Below, piece by piece: positions 63,964-64,000 of a stretch of 64,000 nucleotides of DNA. Source of the stretch: Nematostella vectensis (taxonomy: Eukaryota > Cnidaria > Anthozoa > Actiniaria > Edwardsiidae). A model generated the notes under the pieces. That model did not search any database and was not told the DNA's origin. It saw only the letters and a list, made by a program, of their open reading frames with translations. Both the position numbers and the translations under genes were made by a program. The stretch covers positions 11,773,181 through 11,837,180 of the forward strand of contig NC_064036.1 of NCBI RefSeq assembly GCF_932526225.1. Reading direction: 5' to 3'. Numbering within the stretch: the first letter of the stretch is position 1; every line of letters starts with the position of its first letter.

Positions 63964-64000
63964 GTACGGCACAAAGTAGATACATAAATGATACAATAAT

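Overview
The window is animal nuclear DNA: intron-rich, AT-leaning, with many small transposons, microsatellites and long poly-C/poly-G runs. The gene set (LRR receptor of LGR type, TIMP, a giant Kunitz/thyroglobulin-1 inhibitor, class A GPCRs, an oxysterol-binding-protein relative) and the repeat style fit an anthozoan cnidarian such as a sea anemone. The species is inferred, not proven.

Layout. 258-4509 (-): the 5' part of a leucine-rich-repeat receptor whose short LRR exons (63-84 nt, all phase 2) look like those of LGR/glycoprotein-hormone-receptor genes; it runs off the left edge. 5856-9119 (+): a two-exon TIMP gene with a broken LINE in its intron. 11192-41840 (+): a 40-exon gene that I can splice in frame from ATG to stop (7,605 nt, 2,534 residues). 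It encodes a secreted multi-inhibitor: signal peptide, Cys-rich segment, follistatin/Kazal, Ig, two Kunitz (the core order of WFIKKN proteins), 17 thyroglobulin type-1 (Tg1) domains, a VWA-like domain, Kunitz, 2 Tg1, WAP, 6 Tg1, Kunitz, 1 Tg1 and a short tail: 26 Tg1, 4 Kunitz, 1 Kazal, 1 WAP. An intact class A GPCR gene (31073-32020) and a broken paralogue (33557-34417) lie inside its 7.2-kb intron. 44194 to the right edge (+): the 5' two thirds or less of an ORP10/ORP11-like gene (PH domain and linker), 12 exons seen.

The most unusual feature is how tandem repeats sit on exon-intron junctions. Intron 4 of the ORP gene is a ~10.5-kb, roughly 250-copy, 42-nt minisatellite. Each unit carries the 3' splice site of exon 5 plus the first ~15 nt of that exon. 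In the inhibitor gene, an 18-nt repeat multiplies the 5' splice site after Kunitz 1, a ~28-nt repeat multiplies the 5' splice site after Tg1-12, a 25-nt repeat starts at the donor of exon 3, and the acceptor of exon 4 is duplicated 90 nt upstream. This suggests a local process that copies splice junctions.

How the genes relate: TIMP (metalloproteases), Kunitz/Kazal/WAP (mostly serine proteases) and Tg1 (often cysteine proteases) make 5.8-41.8 kb a concentrated block of extracellular protease-inhibitor modules. The flanking receptor and lipid-transfer genes appear unrelated. Exon boundaries were read by eye from splice signals, phase and domain homology; no transcripts or searches were available.
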